NCBI GenBank assembly: GCA_963756515.1
Contig: CAVWNV010000002.1
Coordinates: 576,766-640,765, forward strand
Direction: 5' to 3'
Origin: Bog-756 sp963756515
GTDB lineage: Bacteria > Actinomycetota > Acidimicrobiia > Acidimicrobiales > RAAP-2
DNA: 64,000 nt
Shown here: in pieces, positions 9,630 to 18,339 of the stretch
Position numbering within the stretch: the stretch's first letter is position 1
How the letters are laid out: every line of letters starts with the position of its first letter
The notes under the pieces: model-generated
Seen by the model: only the letters and a program-made list of their open reading frames with translations
The model's database searches: none
Told to the model about the DNA's origin: nothing
Program-made: the position numbers and the translations under genes

Positions 9630-9643
9630 TTACCGGACGGTAA
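9630..9643. promoter_or_regulatory. Perfect palindrome, candidate TetR-type operator
   Basis: TTACCGGACGGTAA is a perfect inverted repeat with a 2-base centre, located 147 bases upstream of the thiolase start. Its size and symmetry suit a TetR-family dimer. It differs from the KstR-type site 100 bases away, so a second regulator may act here. The regulator is unknown. Confidence 0.45.
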
Positions 9644-9746
9644 CTGTTGGGGCCAGAGCGGCCTGCCGGGGCGGGGCGCCAGCGGGCAGGCTACCCGATC
9701 GGGGTTCGCCGACGCCTACCCCCGGTGGCGCCCGGTGCGGGGTGAA

Positions 9747-9760
9747 TGTAACGTGTTCTA
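9747..9760. promoter_or_regulatory. KstR-like operator
   Basis: TGTAACGTGTTCTA matches the mycobacterial KstR consensus TNNAACNNGTTNNA at every fixed position, on both strands. KstR is a TetR-family repressor of cholesterol catabolism that is released by a cholesterol-derived acyl-CoA. The site lies 170 bases before the FadE29-like gene, whose mycobacterial counterpart belongs to the KstR regulon. The match is seen in the sequence; binding by a KstR homologue is inferred, and no kstR gene is in this window. Confidence 0.6.
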
Positions 9761-9929
9761 GTGACCATCCCGCCCACGTCAGCGAGGCGCGGGCCGGGGG
9801 AGTGAAGCAGTACGCCGCACGGAGTCGGGAGCCGCACCGACGCGCCACTGACGGCTGTGACGCGCAACGACCGGAATCGGTGGGGCCCACGGGGTCCGAC
9901 GCCGTGTCCGCACGATCGGGAGGGACGTA

Positions 9930-11105
9930 ATGGAGATCGGCTACACCGAAGAGCACGAGGCGCTCCGCAACCGCCTGCGCGAGTACTACGCCAACCTGCT
10001 CACCCCCGAGGTCGAGGCCCAACTGGCCGACAGCCACGGGATCGGACCCGACATGCGCCGCGTGGTGAAGCAGATGGCCGAGGACGGTTGGCTCGGCATC
10101 GGATGGCCCAAGGCGTACGGGGGTCAGGGGCTCGGTCCCATCGAGCAGTACATCTTCTTCGACGAGTCGATGCGCGCCGGAGCACCGGTGCCCATGCTGA
10201 CCATCAACACCGTCGGGCCGACCATCATGGACTTCGGCACCCAGGAGCAGAAGGACTTCTTCCTGCCGAAGATCCTGGCCGGCGAGATCCACTTCTGCAT
10301 CGGGTACACCGAGCCGGAGGCGGGTACCGATCTGGCCTCGCTGCAGACCCGGGCGGTGCGGGACGGGGACGAGTACGTCATCAACGGCCAGAAGATCTAC
10401 ACCTCACTGGCCGGAGGGGCCGACTACATCTGGCTGGCCACCCGGACCGATCCCGACGTGGCCAAGCACAAGGGCATCTCGATGTTCATCGTGCCCATGG
10501 ACACGCCGGGCATCAAGGTGGTGCCCATGCACCTGCTCGGCGACCACAACATCAACTACACCTTCTACGAGGACGTCCGGGTACCGGCGGGCAACCTGGT
10601 CGGCGGCGAGAACCAGGGGTGGTCCCTCATCACCAACCAGCTCAACCACGAGCGGGTCACCCTGTGCTCCTCCGGGATCATCGAACGGGCCCTCGACGAC
10701 GTGCGGTCCTGGGCCCAGAACACCAAGCTGGCCGACGGCCGCCGGGTGATCGACCAGGAGTGGGTGCAGGTCCACCTGGCCCGGGTCTACGCCCGCCTGG
10801 AGTTCCTCAAGTTGATCAACTGGAAGGTGGCCTGGACGGCCACCCAGGGTCACCTCGACGTGGCCGACGCCTCCACCACCAAGGTCTTCGGGACCGAGTT
10901 CTACATGGAGGCCTTCCGACTGATGTTGGAGGTGGTGGGCCAGGCCGGCTACCTCGTCCGCGACAGCCCCGACGCCGTACTGGCCGGGCGGCTGGAGATG
11001 TATGCCCGCAGCCTGGTCATTCTGACCTTCGGTGGCGGTACCAACGAGATCCAACGGGACCTGATCGCCATCTTCGGCCTCGGCCTCCCCCGTTCACTGC
11101 GATAG
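9930..11105 (+). CDS. Acyl-CoA dehydrogenase, FadE29/ChsE2-like subunit
   Basis: A 391-residue acyl-CoA dehydrogenase with the family signatures CIGYTEPEAGTDLASL (FAD and substrate loop) and FGGGTNEIQRD near the C-terminus. From memory it resembles mycobacterial FadE29 closely over GPIEQYIFF, GWPKAYGG, TVGPTIM and the CIGYTEPEAGTDLASL block. In mycobacteria FadE28 and FadE29 form an alpha2beta2 enzyme that dehydrogenates the propionyl side chain left on degraded cholesterol. The next gene, 25 bases on, is the matching partner type, so a heteromeric enzyme is likely. A KstR-like operator lies upstream. Start chosen at ATG 9930 after GGGAGGG. Confidence 0.9.
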   Translation: MEIGYTEEHEALRNRLREYYANLLTPEVEAQLADSHGIGPDMRRVVKQMAEDGWLGIGWPKAYGGQGLGPIEQYIFFDESMRAGAPVPMLTINTVGPTIMDFGTQEQKDFFLPKILAGEIHFCIGYTEPEAGTDLASLQTRAVRDGDEYVINGQKIYTSLAGGADYIWLATRTDPDVAKHKGISMFIVPMDTPGIKVVPMHLLGDHNINYTFYEDVRVPAGNLVGGENQGWSLITNQLNHERVTLCSSGIIERALDDVRSWAQNTKLADGRRVIDQEWVQVHLARVYARLEFLKLINWKVAWTATQGHLDVADASTTKVFGTEFYMEAFRLMLEVVGQAGYLVRDSPDAVLAGRLEMYARSLVILTFGGGTNEIQRDLIAIFGLGLPRSLR

Positions 11106-11130
11106 AGCGACAGAAGAGGGATACACGACT

Positions 11131-12258
11131 ATGGATTTCTCCTTCAGCGAAGAGCAGGAGGCCGTGCGCGAGCTGGCCAACCGGATCTTCACCGATCTGG
11201 CCACGCACGAACGCCTCCGCGAGTTCGAGTCCGAGCCGGACGGCGACCGGTTCGACCGCAAACTGTGGGGTGAGCTGGCCGCGGCCGGCCTGCTCGGCAT
11301 CGCCCTCCCCGAGTCGGTCGGGGGGGCCGGACTGGGCTTCGTCGAGATCGGTGTGCTGGCCGAGGCCACCGGCCGGAGCGCCGCCTACGTCCCCACCATC
11401 GAGACGCTGGCCTCGGCCGCCGCGGCCATCGCCGAGTTCGGGACCGACGCCCAGCGCCAACAGTGGCTGCCCGGCGTGGTGTCGGGGGACAGGGTGATCA
11501 CCACCGCCCTGGTCGAACTGGGGGGAACCCCGGCCGCGCCCTCGGTGGCAGCGGAGCGGGACGGTGCCGGCTGGGTCCTGTCGGGCACCAAGGCGTGCGT
11601 GCCCTCGGGCATGGTCGCCGACGCGTTCTTGGTCACGGCACGGATGGAGCCGGGTTCGGTGGGCGTCTTCATCGTGGAGGCGACGGCACCCGGTGTCAGC
11701 CGGGAGCGCCAGAACACCAACACCGGTCAGCCCGAGGCCGTCCTCAGCCTGGCCGGCACCCGGGTGGGTCCCGAGGCGCTGCTGGGTTCGATCGAGGACG
11801 GCGCCGGCATCGTGGAGTGGATGGTGCTGCGCACCACCGCCGCCCTGGCCCTGGCCCAGGCCGGCGCCGCCGCCGCGGCCCTGGCCCTGGTGGCCGAGTA
11901 CACGAAGACCCGGGAGCAGTTCGGAAAGCCGATCGCCACGTTCCAGGCCGTGGGCCAGCGCGCCGCCGATGCCTACGTCGACACCGAGGCCATTCGGCTC
12001 ACCGCCTGGCAGGCCGCCTGGCGGATCGCCGAGGGGCTGCCGGCCGAGAGGGAGGTGGCCATCGCCAAGTTCTGGGCCGCCGACGGGGGACAACGGGTCG
12101 TCCACGCCGCCGTCCACCTGCACGGTGGGGTCGGCGTGGACCGCGACTATCCGTTGCACCGCTACTTCCTCATGACCAAGCACCTCGAGCTGACCCTCGG
12201 CGGTGCCACCGACCAGCTCCTCCGGCTCGGTGCCAGTCTGGCCGCCGAGCCCGTCTGA
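11131..12258 (+). CDS. Acyl-CoA dehydrogenase, FadE28/ChsE1-like subunit
   Basis: A 375-residue divergent acyl-CoA dehydrogenase. It retains the C-terminal core TREQFGKPIATFQAVGQ and HLHGGVGVDRDYPLHRY, typical of the partner subunits of heterotetrameric actinobacterial dehydrogenases. It lacks the YTEPEAGTD-type loop of normal homotetrameric enzymes, which suggests division of labour with the adjacent subunit. It follows the FadE29-like gene by 25 bases and should be co-transcribed. In characterised alpha2beta2 steroid dehydrogenases each heterodimer makes one active site. The order here (FadE29-like first) is the reverse of the mycobacterial igr operon. Confidence 0.88.
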   Translation: MDFSFSEEQEAVRELANRIFTDLATHERLREFESEPDGDRFDRKLWGELAAAGLLGIALPESVGGAGLGFVEIGVLAEATGRSAAYVPTIETLASAAAAIAEFGTDAQRQQWLPGVVSGDRVITTALVELGGTPAAPSVAAERDGAGWVLSGTKACVPSGMVADAFLVTARMEPGSVGVFIVEATAPGVSRERQNTNTGQPEAVLSLAGTRVGPEALLGSIEDGAGIVEWMVLRTTAALALAQAGAAAAALALVAEYTKTREQFGKPIATFQAVGQRAADAYVDTEAIRLTAWQAAWRIAEGLPAEREVAIAKFWAADGGQRVVHAAVHLHGGVGVDRDYPLHRYFLMTKHLELTLGGATDQLLRLGASLAAEPV

Positions 12259-12426
12259 CCGCACCGGGGACCGGCCACCGCCGCCACGGAGAAGGGCCGG
12301 GTCACCGGCTCGGCTCCTCTGGCGCCCGTCGGTCTGGTTAGGATCTCGCCAGCACGAGCCGGGACGAGGCACGAGGGCGGGTCCGATGACTGATCCAGTA
12401 CGGGAACGAACGGGGACGGCCGGCCG

Positions 12427-13536
12427 ATGGTGATGGGTCGGCGGCCCGGCGTGGCCCGATCGACGTGGCCCATCGCCGCCACCGACCTGGTGGGATTGGC
12501 CGGCCAGCTGACGGTGGCCCTGGGACGGGTCCCGTTCCGCAAGCCGTGGACGGGAGAGGGGAACGTCCCGCACAACCTGGCCGTCTCGGTGACGCGCGAG
12601 ACCATCCGTTCGTTCATGGGGTACCTCACCTCCCTGCCCATCGACGAGTTTCGCTCCGTCGAGCTCGTCCTCGACGACCTGTCCGGAGCGGTCCTCACCC
12701 CCGTGGTCCGGTCGCTCGACGTGGACCAGCAGGCCGCCCAGGTGGCCGGGGTGCCGGGTATCTGGTACCGACCCCGGGGCCAGGGGGCCAAGGGCACCGT
12801 CCTCTACCTCCACGGTGGGGGTTACGTGGGCACCTCGCCCCGCATGTATGCGGTGTTCGCGGCGTGGCTGTGTCGTCGCACCGGCTGTGAGATCTTCGTC
12901 GTGGACGTGCGGTTGGCCCCGGAGTTCCCGTTCCCGGCCGGCCTGGAGGACGCCGTCCTGGTGCTGGAGGGGCTGTTGGAAGGTGGCACCGATCCGGCCC
13001 GTCTGTTCGTGGCCGGTGACTCCAGCGGTGGGGGACTGGCCGCCTCACTCATGTACACCATGCACCGCATCCGTCACCGTCCGATCGCCGGGGTGTTGTT
13101 GTTCTCGCCCGAGTTGGACCTCCTGCTCGACGAGCCGTCGGTGGCGGCCAACGCCGACCAGGACATCCTGCCGTGGAACATCCCCACCACCGGCTACCTG
13201 CACGGTCGCGACCCCGGTTCGGCCGCGGTGTCCGGGGTGAACCAAGACGTGTCGGGTTGGCCTCCGACGTTCGTCTCCTTCGGGAGCGACGAGATGTTCC
13301 GCGACGCCATCCGGGTCTTCGTCGATCACCTCGTGGCGTCCGGGGTGGACGTCATGTCGTTGGAGGAGCCGGGTATGTTCCATGTGTTCCCGATCCTCAT
13401 GCCCTGGGCCGACAGCAGTCGTCGTACCTATCATCAGGCCGGCGAGTTCGTCTCCGCCCATCTACCCGGAGAGGCACCGGCCGTCGCGGCGGGGGATGGG
13501 ATCGACGGGTCCGGTTCGAGCTCTGCGGCCTCCTGA
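12427..13536 (+). CDS. Alpha/beta hydrolase, hormone-sensitive-lipase family
   Basis: A 369-residue esterase or lipase of the HSL (family IV) type. The oxyanion motif HGGGY starts at residue 129 and the nucleophile is S199 in GDSSGGG, a variant of GDSAGG. Acid and histidine residues are plausibly in SFGSDEMF and EPGMFHVFP. It has no clear signal peptide, so it probably acts inside the cell on short- or medium-chain esters. It follows the acyl-CoA dehydrogenases in the same direction after a 168-base gap with a TAGGAT -10-like hexamer at 12339-12344, suggesting its own promoter. The C-terminal 25 residues are low-complexity. Confidence 0.88.
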   Translation: MVMGRRPGVARSTWPIAATDLVGLAGQLTVALGRVPFRKPWTGEGNVPHNLAVSVTRETIRSFMGYLTSLPIDEFRSVELVLDDLSGAVLTPVVRSLDVDQQAAQVAGVPGIWYRPRGQGAKGTVLYLHGGGYVGTSPRMYAVFAAWLCRRTGCEIFVVDVRLAPEFPFPAGLEDAVLVLEGLLEGGTDPARLFVAGDSSGGGLAASLMYTMHRIRHRPIAGVLLFSPELDLLLDEPSVAANADQDILPWNIPTTGYLHGRDPGSAAVSGVNQDVSGWPPTFVSFGSDEMFRDAIRVFVDHLVASGVDVMSLEEPGMFHVFPILMPWADSSRRTYHQAGEFVSAHLPGEAPAVAAGDGIDGSGSSSAAS

Positions 13537-13547
13537 GCGAGTGGGGC

Positions 13548-13626
13548 CCTGCCTGGCCCTGCTCGGCCCTGCCCGCCCTGCTCGGCCCTGCCCGCCCTGC
13601 TCGGCCTATTCGGCCTATTCGGCCTG
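13548..13626. repeat. GC-rich tandem array between convergent genes
   Basis: Two perfect 19-base units (CTCGGCCCTGCCCGCCCTG at 13562-13580 and 13581-13599) are flanked by partial copies and two 9-base units CGGCCTATT. The array fills the space between the convergent esterase and MFS transporter genes and runs into the 3' end of the latter. Similar arrays lie at other gene ends in the window. Confidence 0.85.
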
Positions 13627-15228
13627 TGGCGGAGCCTTGCGGGCCGCGGTGAAGTAGGCCACGACGGCCGACGCGGTCAGGAGGGTGCCGGCGGTCAGCA
13701 GGGCCAGGTCGAGACCGTGGCCGAAGGCACCGTAGGCGGCCGAGACCACCTTGTTGATGATCTCCTGGATGCTGGCGTTCCCCTTGCCCACCTTGGTCGC
13801 GGCGGCCTGCGAGCCGAGCGACCCGGTGGTCACCCCGGCGATCACCTGGGACCGGAAGGAGGCCGGTATGCCGAGAGCCACCAGCCGGGCGGTGAGGTTG
13901 ACGGTCAGCTGGCCGTTGACGATCGAGCCCAGGATGGCCACTCCGGCCACCGCTCCCAGCTCACGGGCGGTGTTGTTGGTGGAGGCGGCCATGCCCGAAT
14001 GCTCGGCCGGGACGCTGGTCAGGGCGGACGAGGTCACCGGGACGATGACGATCCCGAAGCCGATGCCGGCCAGGGCCAGCGTCCACCCCACCGTCGAGAG
14101 TCCGGCGTGCGGAGTGATCAGGGCATCGGTGAGGAAGATGCCGGCAGCTGCCAGTAGGCAGCCGACCACCATCGGGATCCGGGGGCCGCGGCGTGACACC
14201 CAACGGCCGGTGAACACCGAGGCCAGCACCATGCCGACGGTCATGGGGATGAAGTCCAGGGCCAGGTCGAAGGGAGCGGTGGCTCCCACCACCTCCAGAT
14301 AGAGCGCCACGAAGAAGAAGATCGAGAAGATGCCGAAGTAGGAGGTGAACGCCACGATGGTCGATCCGGCGAACGGGGGTCTGCGAAAGAAGCGCACGTT
14401 GAGCACGGGGTTCTCTGCCCGCAGTTCGACCAGCACGAAGGCCACCAGGCCGAGGACCGCCACCCCGTAGAGGAGGAGGACCCACCAGGTGATGTAGCCG
14501 GCCGTCTCCCCGGCGATGGTGGCGAAGGTGGCGCACCCGAGGGCCAGAGCCCCGAGGACGAAGCCGGGGATGTCCAGTCGGGCCCGCACCGGGTCGGAGT
14601 TCTCGGGGAGGACGATGGCCGCCGCTACCAGAGCCAGCGCCCCGAAGATCAGGTTGAACCAGAACACCGCCCGCCAGGACCACAGGCCGACCAGGATGCC
14701 GCCGATCACCGGGCCCAGGGCCAGAGCCAGGCCCGATACCGCGGCCCAGATCCCGAGGGCCCGGGCCCGCTGCCGGCGATTGGGATAGAGGTGTCGGATC
14801 ATGGACAGGGTCCCCGGTTCCGAACACGCCGCTCCGACCCCCATGACCACCCGCCCGGCGATCAGCATGTGGGTGTTGGCGGCCAGGGCGCTGAGGACCG
14901 ATCCGGCGCAGAAGATGACCACGCCGATCAGCATCAGTCGCTTGCGGCCGTAGAGATCGCCCAGCGTGCCCGCCATCAGCATCAGGCTGGCGAAGGCCAG
15001 GGCGTAGCCGCTGACCACCCACTGGAGCTGGGCCACCCCGGCGTGGAAGCTGGACTGGACGTCGGAGAGGGTGGCGCTGATCACCGTGTTGTCGAGGAAG
15101 GTGAGGAACAGGATGAAACAGATGACGGCCATCCCGAAGTGGGGCATCTTCAGCCCGGTGGCGCCCTCGGCTTCCGCCTCGGGGGGTTCAGGGGGCAGTG
15201 TCGGGGGGGCGGTGGCGTCCATCGTCAC
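13615..15228 (-). CDS. MFS drug exporter, DHA2 (EmrB/QacA) type
   Basis: A roughly 537-residue multi-spanning membrane protein. The first helix carries FLTFLDNTVISATL, with the acidic residue typical of 14-helix DHA2 exporters. LYGRKRLMLIG is the MFS motif A after helix 2, and GVGAACSEPGTLSMI resembles the motif C region. It would export a hydrophobic compound using the proton gradient. The start is placed at GTG 15228, 7 bases after GGAGG; ATG 15222 is the alternative. A longer reading to 15357 would run into the divergent glyoxalase gene. The substrate is unknown. A 19-base repeat array abuts its stop. Confidence 0.9.
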   Translation of the reverse strand: MTMDATAPPTLPPEPPEAEAEGATGLKMPHFGMAVICFILFLTFLDNTVISATLSDVQSSFHAGVAQLQWVVSGYALAFASLMLMAGTLGDLYGRKRLMLIGVVIFCAGSVLSALAANTHMLIAGRVVMGVGAACSEPGTLSMIRHLYPNRRQRARALGIWAAVSGLALALGPVIGGILVGLWSWRAVFWFNLIFGALALVAAAIVLPENSDPVRARLDIPGFVLGALALGCATFATIAGETAGYITWWVLLLYGVAVLGLVAFVLVELRAENPVLNVRFFRRPPFAGSTIVAFTSYFGIFSIFFFVALYLEVVGATAPFDLALDFIPMTVGMVLASVFTGRWVSRRGPRIPMVVGCLLAAAGIFLTDALITPHAGLSTVGWTLALAGIGFGIVIVPVTSSALTSVPAEHSGMAASTNNTARELGAVAGVAILGSIVNGQLTVNLTARLVALGIPASFRSQVIAGVTTGSLGSQAAATKVGKGNASIQEIINKVVSAAYGAFGHGLDLALLTAGTLLTASAVVAYFTAARKAPPQAE

Positions 15229-15355
15229 CAGTGTGCCTCCTCGGGGGACACCCGCGGGACAGCCGGACTCGGCCCGTCTGGGTGCCCGAGTCAACCGTGG
15301 CACGATGTCGTCGGCCGAGGAGTCCACAACACTCCATCTACCCGCCGGAGGAGTC

Positions 15356-15796
15356 ATGAAACTGTCCGTGTCGCACGTGGGGATCTGCGTCTCCGACCTC
15401 GAGCGCTCCGTGCGCTTCTACTGCGAGGGCCTCGGATTCGAGCCGGTGGCATCGCACCAGATCGGAGAAGAGTTCGGAGCCCTCATGGAGCTGGACGGTG
15501 TGCGGCTGGCGTCGCGGATGTTGGCTCGGGACGGGGTGACCATCGAGCTCCTCGGGTTCGAGTCGCCCGGCACCACCGGCGACGGCGGTCGCCGACCCAT
15601 GAACCAACTCGGCCTGACCCACCTCTCGCTCCGGGTGGACGACGTCGACGGCGTGGCCGAGGTCATCGAGGCGCTGGGTGGCACCGTGGTGGCCGCCACG
15701 CGCACGTCCTTCGACCTGTCCGCCACCCGCCTCGACTTCGTCTACTGCACGGATCCGGACGGTGTCCGCATCGAGCTGATGGACCTGCCCTCCTGA
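15356..15796 (+). CDS. VOC-family (glyoxalase-like) protein
   Basis: A 146-residue protein made of two beta-alpha-beta-beta-beta units of the vicinal oxygen chelate fold. SHVGICVSDLERSVRFYCEGLGF opens the first unit and LGLTHLSLRVDDVD the second; a metal-ligand glutamate is likely in DGVRIELMD at the end. Members include glyoxalase I, extradiol dioxygenases and methylmalonyl-CoA epimerase; the size and early histidine fit a small single-domain enzyme, but the reaction is not determined. The start ATG 15356 follows GGAGGAG by 3 bases. It is divergent from the MFS exporter gene, with about 127 bases between starts. Confidence 0.88.
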   Translation: MKLSVSHVGICVSDLERSVRFYCEGLGFEPVASHQIGEEFGALMELDGVRLASRMLARDGVTIELLGFESPGTTGDGGRRPMNQLGLTHLSLRVDDVDGVAEVIEALGGTVVAATRTSFDLSATRLDFVYCTDPDGVRIELMDLPS

Positions 15797-15907
15797 CGCC
15801 GAGCCGGCCTCCCGCTCTCCGGTCCCCCCGGCACCCCGACCGGCACCCACCGGCCCGGAGCGACGGGGGTGGTACGGCTTGCCGCCGTCCTCCGGTACCG
15901 TGATGCG

Positions 15908-16258
15908 GTGACCGCAGACTCCGTACCCGGGCCCGATATCGACCCCGAGGCAGCCAGGCTCCTCGTCCAGTCGGGTGCGTTCCTCTTGGATGTCCGAGAG
16001 GACGAGGAGTGGGAGGCCGGCCATGCCCCCGAGGCGGTCCATCTCGCCATGGGTCTGGTGCCGGACCGCATGGCGGACCTCCCCACCGATCGGACCGTTG
16101 TTTGTATCTGCCGCGTCGGCGGCCGCTCCGGCGCGGTGGCCTCGGCCCTGGCCGAGGCGGGATTCGACGTCCGCAACGTGGACGGAGGCATGCTGGCCTG
16201 GGAGGTGGCCGGCTATCCGGTCATCACTGATGCCGGCGACCCCGGTCGGATCGTCTGA
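15908..16258 (+). CDS. Rhodanese-like sulfurtransferase
   Basis: A single-domain rhodanese of about 116 residues from GTG 15908; an earlier in-frame GTG at 15869 is possible. The domain shows FLLDVREDEEWEAGH and the active-site loop CRVGGRSG with the catalytic cysteine at about residue 68, followed by NVDGGMLAW. Such proteins pass a sulfane sulfur as a persulfide. There is no signal peptide, so it is cytoplasmic. A DUF4031 gene follows 21 bases later on the same strand. The partner pathway is unknown. Confidence 0.88.
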   Translation: MTADSVPGPDIDPEAARLLVQSGAFLLDVREDEEWEAGHAPEAVHLAMGLVPDRMADLPTDRTVVCICRVGGRSGAVASALAEAGFDVRNVDGGMLAWEVAGYPVITDAGDPGRIV

Positions 16259-16279
16259 GCCGTCCGGCCCGCACCGACG

Positions 16280-16621
16280 ATGACCGTCTATCTCGACGAC
16301 TGGCGCCAGCCGGCCCGACTGGGTCCGGTCGAGGACCGCTGGTCCCACCTGGTGGCCGACAGCGATGACGAACTCCATGCGTTCGCCGCCCGGCTGGGGA
16401 TGAGGCGCGAATGGTTTCAGGACAAGAAGGGCCGGCCCCACCAAGCCCACTACGACGTACCCGAGCGGACCCGCCGGGAGGCGCTCGAACTGGGGGCGGT
16501 ACCGGTGACGTGGCGACAGGTCGGCCGGATGATGCGCGAGCGGCGTTCGGGGCGGACCGGAGCACCCGGGCCGACCGGGGGTTCCGAGTGGTCCCCAACG
16601 CCCGGTGTGGCATGTCGTTGA
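16280..16621 (+). CDS. DUF4031 domain protein
   Basis: A 113-residue protein opening with MTVYLDDWRQPA, the hallmark of the DUF4031 family, which is widespread in actinobacteria and has no established function. A conserved block follows (SDDELHAFAARLGMRREWFQ, then HYDVP). The C-terminal 30 residues are low-complexity. It lies 21 bases after the rhodanese gene and its end overlaps the possible start of the next gene, so it is probably in one transcript with both. Confidence 0.85.
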   Translation: MTVYLDDWRQPARLGPVEDRWSHLVADSDDELHAFAARLGMRREWFQDKKGRPHQAHYDVPERTRREALELGAVPVTWRQVGRMMRERRSGRTGAPGPTGGSEWSPTPGVACR

Positions 16622-18128
16622 CGGACGGCACCGACCACTAGTCGTGGCTCCGCCGTCGGGTCGGCGTGGACCGATCGATCCTCGCACCCCTGTGCTCATC
16701 GGCGTGGGAACGGCGACAGCCGACGCCGAGCCGGTCGAGCTGATGGCCCTGGCCCTCGAGGCGGCCGGGGCCGACGCCGGTCCGGCCGGGATCCTCGAGC
16801 GGGTGGACCGTATCGCAGTTCCACAAGGGAGCTGGCAGTACCCGGACCCGGGCCGCCTGGTTGCCGATCGGGTGGGCGCCCCCGACGCGGAGACCCATCT
16901 GTTCGAGTTGGGCATCCCCCAGCAGTCCCTCATCAACGAGGCACTGGCCGCAGTGGTGTCGGGTCGGTCCGAACTGGCCGCCGTGGTCGGGGGTGAGGCC
17001 AAACGTTGGGTACGCGATCTCGAACGCTCGGGTCGCGACGCGGTCGAATCCGGTCCACCAGGGGCCCAGCCCGACGTCGTGCACCGCCGGCAGGGTCCGT
17101 TGATGGAACCCGTGGAGGTGGCCCACCGACTCTGGGAGCCGGTCCAGCAGTACGCCATGATCGAGAACGCGCTGCGGGCCTTCGAGGGTCGCAGCCTGGC
17201 CCAGCACCGGAGCGAGATTGCGACACTCTGGGCCCGCTTCAACCGGGTGGCCGGCACGAACCCCGACGCCGCCTTCCCGCAGCCGATGGAGGCCGGTCAG
17301 ATCGGGACGGCGTCGCCCTCCAACCGCCCCTTGGCCTTTCCGTACAACAAGTGGCACTCCACCCAGTGGACGGTGAACCAGGCGGCGGCGCTGCTGGTCT
17401 GTACGCACGCCACGGCCGACCGTCTCGGTGTGTCCCTCGATCGCCGCGTCGTTCCTCTGGTGGGGCTGGAGTCGAGCCACGCCGTCTCCCTGTTGGGCCG
17501 GTCGTCCCCTCATTCGTGGCCGGCGATGGAGGTCCTCGGCTCCGCCACGTCGGAGCGGATCGGCCGGCCGGTGGCCGACGTCGAGACCATCGAGCTCTAC
17601 AGCTGCTTCCCGGCCGCGGTCCGGGTGCAGCAGCGGGCCCTCGGCCTCCATCCCGACTCCACTCCCACGGTTACCGGGGGTATGGCCTTCGCCGGCGGAC
17701 CGTTCAACAACTTCGTGCTGCAGTCGATGGCGCCGGTCATCGCGGCCGTGCGGGCCGATCCCGGTTCGCTCGGGATGGTGACCACGGTCAGTGGGCTCCT
17801 GACGAAGCCGGGCATCGGGGTGTGGTCGGGCGTACCGGACGGTCGACCGCTCCTTCTCGGGGACCTGGCCGTCGAGGCCGAGTCGGCCACGGGCGTCCGC
17901 GATGTCGTCGAGACCCTCGACGGCTATGACGGGGAGGCCACGGTGGTCACCTACACGGTGACCTTCGAGGGGATGGACCCCGTCCGCACGGTGGCACTGT
18001 GCGATACCGGCGACGGTCGTCGTTGTGTGGCCTTGGCCGAGGACACCGACGTGGCCGCGGAGGCTGTCGAGACCGAGCTGATCGGTCGACGGGTCGGGCT
18101 GGCGGGCGGCTCGCTCTCCCTCCTCTGA
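16605..18128 (+). CDS. Thiolase-like protein lacking the catalytic cysteine
   Basis: A 507-residue protein with thiolase-fold features (TPVLIGVGT at the N-terminus, AAVVGGEAKR, VETIELYSCFPAAVR in place of the NEAFA region, GGMAFAGGPFNNF). At the position where thiolases carry the nucleophilic cysteine it reads ELGIPQQSL, so the classical Claisen reaction is unlikely. The long C-terminus from about residue 400 resembles the extra domain in SCP-x or Ltp-type relatives. Such proteins in actinobacteria can act as retro-aldolases or carriers in sterol side-chain breakdown; that role is only a possibility here. The start may be GTG 16644 instead, as 16605 overlaps the previous gene. Confidence 0.8.
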   Translation: MWHVVDGRHRPLVVAPPSGRRGPIDPRTPVLIGVGTATADAEPVELMALALEAAGADAGPAGILERVDRIAVPQGSWQYPDPGRLVADRVGAPDAETHLFELGIPQQSLINEALAAVVSGRSELAAVVGGEAKRWVRDLERSGRDAVESGPPGAQPDVVHRRQGPLMEPVEVAHRLWEPVQQYAMIENALRAFEGRSLAQHRSEIATLWARFNRVAGTNPDAAFPQPMEAGQIGTASPSNRPLAFPYNKWHSTQWTVNQAAALLVCTHATADRLGVSLDRRVVPLVGLESSHAVSLLGRSSPHSWPAMEVLGSATSERIGRPVADVETIELYSCFPAAVRVQQRALGLHPDSTPTVTGGMAFAGGPFNNFVLQSMAPVIAAVRADPGSLGMVTTVSGLLTKPGIGVWSGVPDGRPLLLGDLAVEAESATGVRDVVETLDGYDGEATVVTYTVTFEGMDPVRTVALCDTGDGRRCVALAEDTDVAAEAVETELIGRRVGLAGGSLSLL

Positions 18129-18339
18129 GCGTCGTCCCCACCGGCGATTCACCGGTATCCCCGCGGGCCGCCGATGCCACCGGCTGTGCTGCCACCGTCC
18201 GGAACAACCCAGTCCGCCGCTGGCCCGAGAGTATGGTCGCGGGCATGACAGGCGTGTTCGTGGCTCACGACGGGGTCGTTTCCGATCTGTCCAAGGGACC
18301 ACGGGCGCGGTTGGCACCACGGGATGCGGGGAGCTACCG

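Larger units (their letters stand above)
9484..9929. promoter_or_regulatory. Divergent intergenic region thiolase / acyl-CoA dehydrogenases
   Basis: This 446-base gap separates the start of the thiolase (minus) from the start of the FadE29-like gene (plus) and contains no convincing coding sequence. It holds two palindromes listed separately (9630-9643 and 9747-9760). A strong ribosome binding site GGGAGGG lies just before 9930. It is presumably the control region of both transcription units. Confidence 0.6.

Noticed and set aside
11017..12813. Long minus-strand frame opposite the FadE28-like gene
   Set aside because: Antisense shadow; the plus strand encodes a recognisable acyl-CoA dehydrogenase with correct motifs and a ribosome binding site.
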